A DNA stretch of 64,000 nt from Pycnopodia helianthoides (taxonomy: Eukaryota > Echinodermata > Asteroidea > Forcipulatida > Asteriidae). The notes below the pieces were generated by a model. It was not told where the DNA came from, did no database searches, and saw nothing but the letters and a program-made list of their open reading frames with translations. The DNA lies in NCBI GenBank assembly GCA_032158295.1, contig CM063255.1, forward strand, positions 7,035,501 through 7,099,500. Reading direction: 5' to 3'. Of this stretch, positions 47,601-58,477 are shown in pieces; position 1 is the first letter of the stretch; each line of letters opens with the position of its first letter. The position numbers and the translations under genes were made by a program.

Positions 47601-50600
47601 ACTAAATCAGAAAACAAATATATTTTTGGGGTATGCCTCATTCTGTTTATGCACAAATTGTCTCAAAGGTCTACTACTGTGTGGACTTACCAAGAAATCA
47701 AATACACTGAGACCAAGTACCTCAAAGGCCAGACACATGTGACCATGATAGTCAAACCAGTCTAGCATACACACACATAAACTGCAATATAATCAGAAAA
47801 AGAGAAACATTAATACCAATGAGATGCCAACACAGACTGTGCACGTCTCACGCGTAATCACACATTAGGACCCGTTACAGCGCGAGAGTAATTCCTTCAC
47901 GCATTAAAGCGATGTACGTGGGATTAACGTGGTCCAAAAAATGTTTGAACACGCGCAAGACTTGCAGAGTCTATTTCAAAATACAGACCCCTAGAAAATG
48001 CCACCTTTTTCTGACACTGCTGAGTGATAGAGCGATTCAGTCAGCTCAGCCCACCGCAGAAATTATCTACTAATATTGCTCAGGCAGACAGACAAAGCGC
48101 CCTCAATCATTTTAATGCATCTCACTTTTGTTGGCACACACAGTCGCAACTATAGGAATGTTCAGTGACAAGCTTAAAGGTATTATACAGAATTGGTAGA
48201 GCCGATAGTCGCAGATAGTGTTCATGTTTTGTGTGATCAACCAGATACATGAAACAACAAACCTTATTCTGTTGTGTGAGTCAGGAGAAAAGGGTTAAAA
48301 AAAACAGCATATTTTCAGCATATTGTCCTTAACTTTAGGTTTAACAACCAAAATCAGCTGATTGCATTTTGATAAGGTTTTCAGATACAGTTTTCTCAAT
48401 ATGATTTCATTTCAGGAGGAAATATTTCACAGACAAAATGGTTCTAGTATGAACTTCATAATCAGTAAGCTTTCTGACTAAAACCTTACCAATCCTGTAT
48501 AATACCTCTAAGCCTAACTCTATTTGGTTATTTCCCAAGGTCCTTACTCACTCTCACAAAATCCCCCCCCCCCCCCTCTCCGAATGGTAACTCAACACCT
48601 AAACTGTTGGACTCTGATTATGGCAGAATGCTTTATCCCATGCAAAGCATCTATCGTTGCTGGCAGTGTTAAAGGAACATTACAGAATTGGTAAGAACAA
48701 AACTTGTAAAATATTCTTTTTGATCACAGATTTACATAAAACTTACACGGTCTGATGATGATGATAGTAGAAAACATCCCTTGAAATATTTCTGTCTGAA
48801 ATGCCATATTTGGTGAGAAATGAATAAACTAATTTTTCGATTGGAGTTTATCGCTCAGTGAGCGTTTTATTCATTTTGTTGTATCTACATGTATATGATT
48901 TCATGCAAATGTGTAATCGGTTTTTCACTATTTTCTCGTGACCCAGATGGCCGATCGATCTCAAACTTCTACAGGTTTGTTAGTTTATGTATATGGTGGA
49001 TTACATAAAGTGCTTACACTGCCAGCAACTGTTTTGTTAGCAAAAACCAATTCTGTAATGTTCCTTTAAGTCCTCAGGCCAACACAATCAAACAAAATGT
49101 CCAGTTGGGTTTTGAGTAATAGGCGACAAGGGAAACTGACTGGGTAAATTTTATATAATTTTGAGTTGAACCAAGAAAACTTGACTAGAGCAGGACTTGA
49201 ACCTGCGACTTCCGGATTAACATGCTGGCGATCTACCAACTGAGCAATCTAGCCCTAATGTTGGCACTCTCCCTGGATCCAACGTCCAGTTGGATCTTGA
49301 TGGACTGGGGTAAATGTAGTTAGGGTTAAAGATGGGTCCACCGTTATTTATTGTTTTTTCTCCCCCTTAAAGCTATGTCACGATGTATAAGTACATGTAA
49401 ATGTAAACTTTAAAACAATTTAAATAGGTCCCATCATTTTGGCAAAGTAGCAAAAAAAGATTTTGCCAGGATTGTCAGTTTGTATGCAGAGTGAGCTTCT
49501 TACCTCTTGCCATCCGGATCTCTGTTTAGTAACTTAGTTAATACATTGATCTCCAGCTTAGCTGCTTCTGTGTACTTCTCAATATTCTTGATCACCTTCA
49601 AGGCAATGTGATTATCCCTATGGGGTTTGACATAGGAAACATAGGATGTTATTCACTGATGTTGGAGTAGGACTGGGGGAAACAAAATTTCAAACTTCAC
49701 AGAACTTCTACTCAGTCATGAAAAGAATCTCTTTAAGTTCTAAAATGAACCGGTTGTGGTGGTTCTGAAAAGAACGGCTTGTGGTGGTTCTCAAAAGAAC
49801 CGGATGTGGTGGTTCTGAAAAGAATCGGATGTGGTGGTTCTGAAAAGAACCGGTTGTGGTGGTTCTGAAAAGAACCGGTTGTGGTGTTTCTCATGAGTAC
49901 CAATGGGGAAACAACTCAATGTTTTTCCTGATGACGATCTAAGTATTGAGTTGTTAGAACCACCACAACTACACGGACATAAAGAGATTATTTCTATGTA
50001 CATGGTGATACCGCAAAACTTACTAGAAGGTATCTCCACCACAAAAAGTTTAAAATCCTACTGACAAGCACGCAACTGCAGTGTCAAAAACAAGGGGAAA
50101 GTGCAAGGCAAAGAAAGACTTAGAACCCTGTATTTCAAAATAGTTTGGCAATATTTTCTGCCTAACAAGCTTTATAAAAGAATTACGTCTTGAGGTAGGG
50201 ACACTCTTGAGGAAGAACAGAGGGATGGAAATAATGAAAGGAAGAGAAGCGGATGAATAAAGATGTGACTCACTCTGATTGTAGATCTTTACACTCTATC
50301 ACCTTCCCAAATGTTCCTTCCCCGAGCGTTCCAATAACTTCATCTATATAATCAAACATGAGGGATGGAGAAAAAAAGGCAAAATCGTCCAGCATTAGAA
50401 TGTTTCTTCAATAGAGTTGGCAATGATGCATTAGTTGAGCAAAGTAGGAAACGGAAACACCTCCAAAATGGACAGTAAGCGGCGGACAGTGGGAGGGGGA
50501 TGGCAAAATTTGTATTGAACCACTTAGCGGAAAATGAGTTATATTTTCACTAACCATTTATGCTAAGCAGTTCTACAAAAGTGTGCACGAAATGTGAATT

Positions 50601-53600
50601 TAGAGACCACAACCGGAGATAATGCAAACTATTAAAAGGCATTTTTAACAAGTTATTCCACAATTTTTTCCATCATTTGTGGCCATTTGGGAGACTCTTG
50701 GCCCCCAAAAGACAACTTCAAAGACACATACTGTTTCTGTGTTGAGTTGAACAAACCTTTTACAGTGGTAACACTTTGTTCATCTTTGACCATTACCCTT
50801 TTTGGGGAAATAAAAGATTTTTCTGTAATTATTGTTTTGGGTAATTTTTTACAAAATTTACACGATTGTGTGATTATTGTTTTGTGTAATTTTAAGTGTT
50901 TGTGGAATGTTGAGAATTTTAATAGATCAAGTTACAAACAAAGAGGCCATTTAATACTTTGCATTGTTGCTGAACAATGATTAAATATAAACCGGCTACA
51001 AAATGTATTTAAATATGAGATACACACAGAGAGAGAGGAAAAGCTTGGACTTGCTAAATAACTTTAAACTATCTGCAATTTTAAAAATGTAGACAGCATA
51101 TCTGACGACTAAGAAATCTGTCATGTTGAATTTTAGTCACCATAAAAATGTCTGGAACATACACAAACACACAAAATTCAGTTAGAGGTAACATACGTGT
51201 AAAAATTAATGGGATGTCTAAAAAAAAATTAAAATCATTATAAAAAGAGAATAAAACAAAGCCTTGAATGGTGAAAAGTTATTGCATAGTTGATATTTGT
51301 ACATGTATGTCTGAGCGTTTGACATTGTAAACAGGAGTTTATAAGGCACTACGTAAAAAGATTACGGAGCATTTGAGACTGTACATCTTGCTTGGAGGAC
51401 GTCCCCTGGACGGTACACGAGGTGACCCTCCTCATCATCAATCACGCCTCGACCTTTGACCTCCTCTCTATGACTCCGCCCCTCATCTCTTGTACTCCGC
51501 CCTTCTTCTCTACGACTTCTCTGTACAACCCCAAAGCAAAGCAGCGCCAACCACATCAGGGCAACCACATCGTACGACACAACACCGGTGGGAGTAGGCG
51601 CAGCAACAGGAACAGCGGCGAGGTGAGGATGATGTTGGAATGGACAGGTGTTCGATCGGCAATAGATTCGTAGTTGGTACCACAGGTTGTTTTCGTGTAA
51701 TGCGCCCGACAAACGGGTGGTTGTGGTACATAATATAGAAATAAGACAAGGATGCAAAACGGCACACAAAATCTTTGTCAATCCAATGATTATGTGTAGG
51801 ATCAGACAAAAATGATCACAAGGGAGATTTCTTAAAAATACAAAAAAATCAAGTTTAGAAGTCCGTTCCCTCGGTTATCCATATTACAACTATCAAGTAA
51901 TCTAATCCTGTAGATTGCAACTGACGTGCCAGTTTGGGTTCTTTTCTCTACTTTTAAGTACATTTCCACTCAAGAAAATGTAACCACAGACAGGTGGCAG
52001 TAGTTATTTCAAAGAGCATTTAATTTGTGAAAACAAAATAATAAGTATTGCGAGAGTTTGAAGGGAAAAAAGTGCTGTTGGCAAATTAAGATATTTGTCA
52101 TATCAATTTTGGCAAAAAGTATATCGCCCCTAACAGGTTCTCTTTTACTCTGGGCTTTAACACCTGGTGTCAGTTTCGAGTGAACACTTGAGCAAGGTGC
52201 ACAAAATATAGTTGCCATATAGGGCCAATCTAGTACATCAACCAAAAAATATTTGGGGAAGATTTCACAATTATGTGAATAATGACCACATGGCATAATA
52301 GTGAGGATTTGAACTCCACTGGGAAGACTACATAAAATATTTCGTACAGATTCTGCCGAACTCTGCTACAGGATTGGCCCGTTAAATAACAATTCAAATA
52401 CCAGGGCAGGCCTCGAATTAACAACAGCAACCCACGGCAACTGCCTAACGTGTAGGTGCTCCTTGCTTTTATTTTTTTTCCTAATCCAAGTGCACTTTAC
52501 CAGGGAAAAAAGTGCCTTGCCTAGAGCTTCAAGACCTGCCCAGGAAATCTGCATACACTGCACGTGCCCTGTTATCATATATTGGTAAAAGCCTAGAAAA
52601 AAAATACACCACAGGTTTTTAAGGCTGTGCACACCATTGGTATTTTTCCCAAACCATCAAAGACAATTCATAGTTTCACTTTAATGTTTCAAACAAGTTT
52701 TTGAAGGACAGTTAAGTACTGAAGTGTTAAAGTTATAGCATCTTTTTTTTCACACATGCAACTTTGTAATAAAGAGGGGGAAAACAAATTTTAAAAGATA
52801 CAGCCTAAAAAAGAACAAAAACTTTGTCAAGTGCTTTTTAGTTTTCTAGAAAAACTAATAGTAAAGAGAGGGGAAAAAAACAAACAAAAGAACACCCCAA
52901 ACAAAAACTGGGGGAAATCAGCGAATTAGCTCAAGTTGTACGCTTGCTTTTGAGGAGAAAAATGCTTTTTTTTTTTTAAATGTTCTTTGTAGACCCAAGG
53001 AGTAAAAAGAAAAACTCATATTTTCATGGCTTGAAGTTGAACTCCTTAGGTATCATTTAATTTGAGGGGGGGAAAAAAAGTAAAAACTTTGGCGAATTCT
53101 TCCAAAAGTGTACACCTCCTTTACAACCTTCAAAACATGCGAGAAAAGCAGTTGGAGCTCAACGGCATCTGCATGTTCAAGGTACTGTCTTTTTCAGATG
53201 AAAACATAAAGAAACCATATTTTTTTGCCAAAGTAAATGAAGCAATATTGGTAAGTTTTAAGAAAATGTAATTAGCCCTGGAACTGTTGACATCTGTTAA
53301 TTTCTGGAGTGATTTTTGTTGAAATCCATCTACTTTTCTTAGTACGAGTCTTTGCCCTAGAAACCATCACTTAAGCTTGCGTCTCAGTGATTTTAAACCA
53401 AGAATAATCTTTCATTAAATTAATGTGAAAAACTATGTTGTTCTCGACATACATAAACTAAATGTAGGCGTTTTTGAAATAGTTCTCAATCAATCTGGTT
53501 TCCATGGAAAAGAAGTAACATTTATGAATCGCTTAAATCAATTCTTAGTAAACATTGTTTGGGATAATGCAGAAAAATTAACCCCAATGAAATCTAAGCT

Positions 53601-56600
53601 CTTCATAAATGCTGCGCTCGCACTCAAATCACAAACATATCTAATGACAGTCACAGTGATAAAGCTACGACTGTTTCATGGATGAGATACTGACCCCTGA
53701 TGATTTACTGTGCGTGTGATGACGCCGGTGTTTCCTGTGGCGCCTACTCCTCCTATACTCATCACTTCTGTGGTAGTCGCTACTTTCCCGGTGGAAGTAG
53801 TAATCCTCCTCGTAGTATCCACCCCCTCTGGGCGGCGAGTCTCTGTAGTCGTAATCGTGGTAGGGGTCATGGTAGTGTTGTCTTCTTAAACACGCAGAGT
53901 AAGATTGTTCCCTCCTCCTCTCCTGGCTGTGAACGTGCAACGGATACAGACAATGTGGTCAAATTAACACTTTGTGAACTGAAACCACACAACCAGAGTG
54001 AATATGGCATTTTCCAAAGATTTTTTAGCCGAGGATATCTCTCGACAAATAATGTAAATGAAGTTTTTCTTTTCGGCATATGTGACAGTAAAAGTCACTG
54101 ACCGACTGATCATTGACCCTTTACTCTTTAGAGTTTGGGACCAACCAGTTTGTAATTGCCACAGGTAAGTGGACACTTCCTTCAGACTAAAAACTAAAGG
54201 GTTCACTAAATACATGCTAACCATTGTTAACTACATAGAGTACAGGCCTTGCACATTTTTCCCGTGGTATACGGGATACATGACCTCTCCTGGGTAACTA
54301 CAGTGCGCCCTGAACAGTTTACTCTAGCCTTTGTCAGGCCATCATGGCTTTGACAGCTTTGTAAACAGTGGAGCGACTGAAACGAGAGACCATGCGCGCG
54401 TGGTGAAGCCACGAGGGCCTTTTCCAACTTGTTTGTGGTTTTTGTAATGAATTATTCATGAAGTATGAAGTGTGTTATAATATGCACTTCTGATTGGTTT
54501 GGACTTTGGCTACCGTTTCGGGTAGCAAAAGTCGAGATTATAAAAAAACACATAAGAAACCGCAAACAAGTTGGAAAAGGCCCTTGTGGCTGCGCCACTC
54601 GCGTGTGTGGTCTCCCATTTCAGTCGCTTGGCATCGCAGCTCCAAGACACGAAGGCCTTGACAAAAGGCTAAGTTTACCCAGGAGAGTCATTTATGCTGT
54701 GTATCATTTGAAAAAAGGTCAACAAGTTTTTCAGTCATCGACACTAAAACTACTGGCCTCCGGCCTGCGGTCCAGTGTAAGATTCCAGCCCTGGTTTTGG
54801 CCAGGAACCTCCCAATATCTAGAACATGCTTATGCCAGCATACCATTACCCCTCTTGCTGTCTGACCATTCAATACCATTCAAGTGGTTTTGAATGATAG
54901 ATAAACTATGCCAGCCTGAAATATGATACCATGAGGGAATGCATGTACACAGTACACAGTTAGTTCTGTGCACAGTTGTGCCACCGTACACAACCTTGGC
55001 AGTCGAATGGTTTCAAATGGTTGGTCAACTCACTGGAAAATGTTGCCAAGAGTCACTGACAGTAGGAGGGTTACAGAACAAACATTTTACATGTATGTTG
55101 TGTCTTCCTGTATTATTTGCATGTTCGATACTTTGTAAGATTGTAACTTCAAATAATTTGAAGCAATTATACAAGGTACCACAATGTATGCGTAGAAAAC
55201 CAGCATCAAGGAAGAGGCATTCAAGACGTCCTTTTAAAAAACAGGAAGTACCAAGTTTCTCACTGTCAACGCCCTAAAATAAAATTGACAGATTGAGCAG
55301 GGTGTCCCAATTAAAAAGGCAGCATCCAAAGGCAAGACACCCCTGTGGTGAACACTACGCAACCCATGTGAAGTATGGTTAGCTCATGAACTTTCCTGAA
55401 TGTAAAAGGGCACTCTCATTATTTACATAGTAGGAATATCTGAGGGAATATTTTAAGATAAGACCCAAGGCAATGACATGATTGAAACCCATGGCCCACA
55501 TGAAATGCTTCCCTGAAATTCCTGACAGCCTGGAGTGGAAGGGTATAATCATCATGTGCTTAGACCGCACCAAAGTGTTAATTGACATGGGTTGTGCTTC
55601 CTAAGGTTCACTGGATATCCACAATGCTCTTTGCTAGACATATCATGGATATTCAGACGGTGGGGAGTGACTGATATCGATGGACTCATCATATAATGAC
55701 ACATGACCCAAAATGATCCAAGCTGCAAAAAAGGCCTGATACATGTACATGTACTACATTCTTAATCTTGTAAAGGCAAGGCAGTTTTTCATTAAAATAA
55801 AGGGCACCTCTATGAGTGAAATGTTAATTCATCTACTTGAACATTTCAAGGGGTACCTAGACAACGAAGGGCATTGAGGCAACATTGAGGTAATTGCCTT
55901 TGTTGCCTCAATGAATAATTTATCAGGACTACATGTATACCCAGGCCTGAATAACATGGAGGCCACGGCCTCTGTTGCCCTTGGTCTTGGCCTTGGTGCC
56001 CCTTGAGAAGTTTCCCATAGACTTTAAGTTTTTCCCCAATGAAAGTGCCCTTCGCAAATTGAAAATGGCTTTGCCCTATTAAAGCTGAAATTCCAGGCTT
56101 GATGTACATGGGTACATGTGCAACATGTATCATCTTGATTAAGGCAGGCCCGGAATTTCCTCTTTGAAGGGGCAAAGCCATTTTGATTTTGCAAAGGGCA
56201 CTTCCATTGGAAAATCTTCCAAGTCTATTGGAGTATTTTGAAGGGGCAGCGAGAGCCAAGAGGCAAGAGAGGCCAATATGGTCTTTGTGGACATGTTATT
56301 TCAGGCCGACTGTATTGGAATCAAAGCTCGATCTACATTATGATAACCACTAATAGGGAACATTTGCACATGGTTCAGATTTTAAATGTTTTCTAAATAC
56401 ATGGTGTAGCTGTGTTTTCTCCCCTTTTTCTAACATCCATTGTCTGTCTTAACTTTGAAAAGCAAATCTTGTCTTTTTCGTCACATGCCTCTAAGACTAA
56501 GAACGAACATTTGTAAGTCACTTTAAAAAAACAAAAACCTTTAAAGGAACATTACAGAATTGGTTTTTGCTAACAAAACAGTTGCTGGCAGTGTAAGCAC

Positions 56601-58477
56601 TTTATGTAATCCACCATATACATAAATTGACAAACCTGTAGAAGTTTGAGATCGATCGGCCATCTGGGTCACGAGAAAATAGTGAAAAACCGATTACACA
56701 TTTGCATGAAATCATATAGATTCAACACATGAATAAAACGCTCACGGAAAATTAGTTTATTCATTTCTCATCAAATATGGCATTTCAGACAGAAATATTT
56801 CAAGGGATGTTTTCTACTATCATCATCATTAGACCGTGTAAGTTTTATGTAAATCTGTGATCAAAAAGTATATTTTACAAGTTTTTTTCTTACCAATTCT
56901 GTAATGTTCCTTTAACAATTCCCCTTTACCATTAATTTACAGATAGTAGTGCGCTGCATTTATTACTGTTATCATAAACAGCCAGTTGAAGTTTGTGCCC
57001 TGTCCTTGGCACACTAGTCAATTCCTTTGAAATAAACAATACACAGGAAAACTAAACCTTCCCTTGTGGTTTTGAACAGTTTCTCAACCATCAGTGAGTG
57101 CTGCTACATTATTTGATATAGCAAAGGTCAAGGGTTGAGTTTATTGTTCAGTCAGCCATATACAGAAATCAAACAATGGTTGCATGTAAAGTACTAGTGG
57201 TGCGTTAAAAAAAAAACATTTCAAAGTCACACATCGGCCCTCTTTGGAGGTTTTTATTTCAGAGTTGTGGGGGTTTTACACCAAAACACAGACCTGGAAT
57301 TTGGAAGACTTTTTTGTTTTTGTAGCTAGGAAATTGTGTTTTGATCGTAATTAAAGTGTGATGTCACAATACAAATCCTTCTGGCAATACTGACAGCTCA
57401 TCTTTAAGATGAGTCTCATTGCCCTGTAGACTCTCATCTTTGAGAGGGCAAAGCAATTTGCAATTTTGCCAAAGGGCAGGACCATTGCAAAATCATCAAG
57501 TCTACATGGGCAACTTTTGAAGAATGGGGCAGCATGTTTTTGGATGAGCTCATGTACAATGTATCCAACAGTTTTCATGAGAAATGTATTTCAAAACTCA
57601 CCTGAACATTTCATGACAAGGCGTTTCTCTTCTACATTGAAAAATGTATAACAAGTAACACATTTAAGAGCCCCTTTCGCATCAAAACTTTCTGGAATCT
57701 TTGCTCTACAATATATTTGGAACTTTATCTGGAGTGAGTTACTGAAGTGTAATGCTAGTACCCTTCCTCTCCTTATCAAAATCAAACACCATATTATGGG
57801 AACTCAACTCAACACCTTAACTGCTGAACTCCGATTATGGCGTTATGCCTGATCCCTTGTAAAGCAATTATAATCACTTTGCTTGTGCAGTTCTCAGTTC
57901 CACTCGTCTCAAACTTCAAGAAAATCTTCACTGGACCTAAGGTCTCATAGCTCAGAACCTTCACAGGATCAGAAATAGCATACATGTACATGTAGTTGGA
58001 AAAAAAACACTAGCCTGCAGGGCTTGTTCTGTTGTAGGATTACTGGCCAAGTGCTAAAATTAGTGGGCTCTGGCCAGGTGTCCAGTGGGTATTTAAGCCC
58101 TGTGGTCGACTGGCCAAATGCTAAAATTACCATACTCTCACCAGTGATCCAGTGGGTATTTGAAGCCCTGTGGATGCCTGGCCCAATGTTAAAATGATTA
58201 GACTTTGGCCAGTATTCCAGTGGGTATTTCAAGCCTTGTGGGTTACTGGCCCAATGCTTAACTTACTTGACCCTACGCCCATGGTCCAGTGAGTGTTTCA
58301 AACCCTGACTATGTAAAAAAACATTAGAGTTTTTCATACATACCTTCGTGACCTGTATCTATGCGACCCGTACTCATCACCATAGTAACCCTTGCAGGGT
58401 GTGGCCCTTCTCCGTCTGTGTCTATAATGATTGGAGTACCTACTAGTTGAACGTTGTCTGTGATGTGAACGAGGCAT
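41355..58477 (-). CDS. CLK2: CDC2-like dual-specificity kinase (LAMMER family), CLK2-like
   Basis: CLK kinases phosphorylate SR splicing factors in the nucleus. Twelve coding exons (58477-58344, 53884-53695, 51520-51385, 50343-50274, 49617-49504, 47781-47691, 46727-46652, 45864-45770, 44748-44619, 43945-43863, 43138-43059, 41634-41355) join in phase to 492 residues; human CLK2 has 499. Residues 1-140 are rich in Arg, Ser, Tyr and His (RS-like). EEGHLVY leads into the kinase domain: glycine loop LGEGTFGKV (161-168), catalytic Lys in HIALK (184), alpha-C Glu in AAKLE (199), HTDLKPEN with catalytic Asp 281, DFGSAT (318-323), and the CLK C-terminus YVRENCKPL...DHPYF. Two family marks differ: the LAMMER box reads [11 protein letters not shown] (379-389) and the APE-type motif reads ALE (Leu 341). 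The catalytic residues are intact, so it looks active. CLK2 is the closest paralogue by eye, but an ancestral CLK1-4 gene is equally possible. Confidence 0.95.
41699..42130. mobile_element. Foldback element with long arms (copy b)
   Basis: Related to 54318-54678: words GGGAGACCACACGCACATGT, TTTCCAACTTG and the inverse near 42075-42110 (GGTCTCATGGCTTTGCCACT). Starts 65 bp upstream of the last CLK exon's acceptor. Confidence 0.65.
42375..42535 (-). mobile_element. tRNA-derived SINE, type D
   Basis: Minus strand GGTCGGGTAGTGGTTATC (box A) and GGTTCAAATCCCGCTGG (box B), followed by the GC-rich tail with GCGTGGGTTTTCCCTGG and CCTCCCACAT. In the region downstream of CLK exon 11. Confidence 0.72.
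42850..43003. repeat. 13-bp minisatellite in the last CLK intron
   Basis: About 11 near-perfect copies of GGTTCCTGGTCAT, ending 56 bp from the donor edge of CLK exon 11. Confidence 0.93.
43059..43138 (-). CDS. CLK2: CLK exon 11, LAMMER box
   Basis: Encodes [20 protein letters not shown] and SMIKKT plus two bases of Arg. The family box EHLAMMERILG appears as [11 protein letters not shown]. Donor GTAAGA. Confidence 0.94.
43863..43945 (-). CDS. CLK2: CLK exon 10
   Basis: Encodes [20 protein letters not shown] and TGFTLFQ, matching DVWSIGCIIFE of CLK2. Acceptor GACAG, donor GTGAGT. Confidence 0.95.
44619..44748 (-). CDS. CLK2: CLK exon 9, activation segment
   Basis: Encodes [20 protein letters not shown], then [20 protein letters not shown]. 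The DFG motif is present. The APE-type motif reads A-L-E, codon TTG where Pro is expected. Donor GTAAGG. Confidence 0.95.
45065..45260. mobile_element. GGGCCC-ended foldback element (copy c)
   Basis: About 196 bp in a CLK intron; same ends and interior as the other copies. Confidence 0.78.
45770..45864 (-). CDS. CLK2: CLK exon 8, catalytic loop
   Basis: Encodes [20 protein letters not shown] and [19 protein letters not shown] is the CLK form of the HRD catalytic loop. Acceptor TTGTAG, donor GTATGT. Confidence 0.95.
46070..46140 (+). mobile_element. tRNA-derived SINE fragment, type A
   Basis: GGGCTAGATAGCTCAGTTGG followed by TAGAGCGCCGGCACGTTAAT, but the box B region is degenerate. Confidence 0.65.
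46652..46727 (-). CDS. CLK2: CLK exon 7
   Basis: 76 nt encoding [20 protein letters not shown] and CYAVK plus one base of Phe. Donor GTGAGT. Confidence 0.95.
47391..47581. mobile_element. GGGCCC-ended foldback element (copy d)
   Basis: About 191 bp, 110 bp from CLK exon 6. One of the best preserved copies. Confidence 0.8.
47691..47781 (-). CDS. CLK2: CLK exon 6
   Basis: Encodes [20 protein letters not shown] and [10 protein letters not shown], the family-typical hinge region. Acceptor TTGCAG, donor GTAAGT. Confidence 0.95.
48174..48512. mobile_element. Divergent relative of family 1
   Basis: Ends TTAA-AGGTATTATACAGAATTGGT and the inverse; shares the inner half of the family 1 terminal repeat but not the interior. 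Confidence 0.7.
48669..49069. mobile_element. TTAA-flanked foldback element, family 1 (copy e)
   Basis: About 401 bp, intact ends, in a CLK intron. A divergent relative lies directly left of it at 48174-48512. Confidence 0.9.
49125..49265 (-). mobile_element. tRNA-derived SINE, type A
   Basis: Minus strand reads CTAGATTGCTCAGTTGGTAG (box A) and GGTTCAAGTCC (box B); tail region matches the arm of 2877-3137. Mismatches in the cloverleaf argue against a functional tRNA gene. Confidence 0.7.
49504..49617 (-). CDS. CLK2: CLK exon 5, catalytic lysine
   Basis: Encodes [20 protein letters not shown] and [20 protein letters not shown] holds the ATP-anchoring lysine, LEIN the alpha-C glutamate. Donor GTAAGA. 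Confidence 0.95.
49747..49892. repeat. 25-bp minisatellite in CLK intron 4
   Basis: Six copies of GAACCGGTTGTGGTGGTTCT-GAAAA. An inverted piece (TTAGAACCACCACAAC) lies at about 49954-49970. Some 130 bp upstream of CLK exon 5. Confidence 0.88.
50274..50343 (-). CDS. CLK2: CLK exon 4, glycine-rich loop
   Basis: 70 nt encoding [20 protein letters not shown], the ATP-binding loop. Acceptor TATAG, donor GTGAGT. Confidence 0.95.
51385..51520 (-). CDS. CLK2: CLK exon 3, linker into kinase domain
   Basis: Encodes [20 protein letters not shown], then [18 protein letters not shown] plus one base of Tyr. The length is 136 nt, not a multiple of three, and the donor is weak (GTACAG). Skipping would shift the frame before the kinase domain. 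Confidence 0.92.
53695..53884 (-). CDS. CLK2: CLK exon 2, RS/Tyr-rich region
   Basis: 63 codons: [20 protein letters not shown], then [33 protein letters not shown]. Acceptor TTTAAG, phase fits exon 1. Donor GTCAGT after GGG; an alternative GTAAAT lies 13 nt upstream but would break the frame. Confidence 0.85.
54318..54678. mobile_element. Foldback element with long arms (copy a)
   Basis: Outer arm GTTTACTCTAGCCTTTGTCA... and inner arm GGCCTTTTCCAACTTGTTTG are both found inverted on the right side. About 360 bp in a CLK intron. Confidence 0.75.
54846..55074. mobile_element. piggyBac-like MITE (copy c) flanked by TTAC
   Basis: Very similar to copies a and b, but the flanking tetranucleotide is TTAC on both sides rather than TTAA. 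In a CLK intron. Confidence 0.85.
55960..56275. mobile_element. Foldback element with GGCCTC...GAGGCC ends
   Basis: Left arm carries AAAGTGCCCTTCGCAAATTG, AAAATGGCTTTGCCC; the right arm carries the inverse (GGCAAAGCCATTTTGATTTT, GGGCACTTCCATTGGAAAA). Half-copies lie near 2580-2740, 14520-14650 and 57430-57540. Confidence 0.75.
56541..56915. mobile_element. TTAA-flanked foldback element, family 1 (copy f)
   Basis: About 375 bp in a CLK intron. Slightly shortened: part of the central CGCTCACTGAGCG region is missing. Confidence 0.88.
58035..58305. repeat. 67-bp tandem repeat in CLK intron 1
   Basis: Four divergent copies around TCCAGTGGGTATTT at 58081, 58148, 58216 and 58285, next to the donor of CLK coding exon 1. 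Confidence 0.85.
58344..58477 (-). CDS. CLK2: CLK exon 1 (coding), start codon
   Basis: The acceptor TTTTTAG ends immediately before ATG at 58477, so all leader sequence is in an upstream exon. It encodes [20 protein letters not shown] and RRRRATPC...HRYRSR, matching the CLK2 N-terminus MPHPRR...HYRSRKHKRRR. Donor GTATGT. Confidence 0.9.

Noticed and set aside
51362..51781. 139-codon frame covering CLK exon 3
   Set aside because: Upstream of 51520 the reading has no CLK similarity and an acceptor (GTACAG) marks the true exon edge.
53425..53685. 86-codon open frame on the plus strand
   Set aside because: Low-complexity AT-rich sequence with no family match; antisense to CLK.
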